Translations under genes and position numbers: made by a program
From: Paracoccaceae bacterium Fryx2
GTDB lineage: Bacteria; Pseudomonadota; Alphaproteobacteria; Rhodobacterales; Rhodobacteraceae
Assembly (NCBI GenBank): GCA_032334235.1
Contig: JAVSGI010000005.1
Coordinates: 1,612,001-1,676,000, forward strand
DNA length: 64,000 nucleotides
Reading direction: 5' to 3'
Notes under the pieces: model-generated
Databases searched by the model: none
Seen by the model: only the letters and a program-made list of their open reading frames with translations
Told to the model about the DNA's origin: nothing
Shown here: one piece after another, positions 63,879 through 64,000 of the stretch
Layout of the letters: every line of letters starts with the position of its first letter
Numbering within the stretch: position 1 is the stretch's first letter

Positions 63879-64000
63879 GCCGTGCCTTCGTGCGCGAACA
63901 CGGCACCGGGCTCGACCCGTGGCCCGACCTGCCGCTCAGCCCGCATCCGAATGTCGTGACACCGCGCGGTCTGGCCGCCCTGCAGGCGCGGCTGGCCGAA
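63875..64000 (+). CDS. GreA/GreB-type transcription elongation factor, 5' end only
   Basis: 42 codons to the window edge. The start MSRAFVREHGTGLD and the following HPNVVTPRGLAALQARL match the N-terminal coiled-coil region of GreA/GreB-like proteins of Rhodobacteraceae. The domain that contacts the polymerase lies outside the window, so only the family resemblance of the first residues can be judged. Overlaps the Nudix gene by four bases. Confidence 0.65.
   Translation, partial: MSRAFVREHGTGLDPWPDLPLSPHPNVVTPRGLAALQARLAE

Overview
The window is high-GC DNA of an alphaproteobacterium, most likely a member of the Rhodobacteraceae/Paracoccaceae (Rhodobacter-Tabrizicola-Gemmobacter type). The evidence is gene content and order rather than a marker gene: CarD-FdxA-S4-SUV3-like helicase, the Anbu operon, rpiA-gor-hflK-hflC-degP, secG-pyrG-DUF1150-Hsp20-DUF465-purEK, an RpoH with the expected box, and DUF families typical of that group (DUF1178, DUF2842, DUF6476, DUF6524). 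No rRNA, tRNA, CRISPR array, phage or plasmid backbone was seen. Almost all of the window is ordinary chromosomal core; the one clearly accessory region is 57.8-62.9 kb.

Layout. 0-7.5 kb: cobS; convergent carD, fdxA, S4 RNA-binding protein, SUV3-like RNA helicase and a TPR lipoprotein-like protein; then SCP2 protein and lysophospholipase-like hydrolase. 7.5-11.4 kb: the complete four-gene Anbu operon (circularly permuted ATP-grasp, alpha-E, transglutaminase, proteasome-like Anbu peptidase). 11.5-16.2 kb: ligase-associated exonuclease, ATP-dependent DNA ligase, oligoendopeptidase F. 16.3-20.9 kb: cobalamin-binding regulator-like protein, Gfo/Idh/MocA oxidoreductase, rpoH, RluA-type pseudouridine synthase and a divergent small membrane protein. 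21.1-28.1 kb: a polyamine-type ABC importer (ATPase, two permeases, binding protein) flanked on both sides by amidases. 28.1-36.6 kb: di-haem peroxidase with an FNR-like box, waaA, the gpx-deacetylase-thpR operon, Nudix, DUF1178, SDR, 2Fe-2S ferredoxin, a stranded DnaE2 C-terminal OB fold, and a peptidoglycan-binding lipoprotein. 36.7-42.8 kb: degP, hflC, hflK, gor and rpiA on the minus strand. 42.9-57.6 kb: EF-hand protein, sdaA, sulfotransferase-like protein, EamA transporter, thiamine pyrophosphokinase, a frameshifted Ala/Pro-rich protein, purA, secG, pyrG, small heat-shock protein, purE and purK. 57.6-63.2 kb: a low-affinity iron permease gene split by a nested pair of IS21-family elements. 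63.4-64 kb: a second Nudix gene and the start of a GreA/GreB-type gene running off the window.

The most informative structures are the nested IS21 insertion, whose target duplications and reading frames can all be reconstructed exactly; the Anbu operon, a conserved but functionally unresolved system; a C8 tract that breaks a long reading frame; a PpsR/CrtJ-type TGT-N12-ACA palindrome upstream of a PpaA/AerR-like gene; start codons of two divergent genes sharing one CCATGG; and several small palindromic or REP-like repeat families. Promoter calls are by eye against the -35/-10 consensus and are tentative. In this GC-rich DNA long antisense open frames are common; they have been left out.
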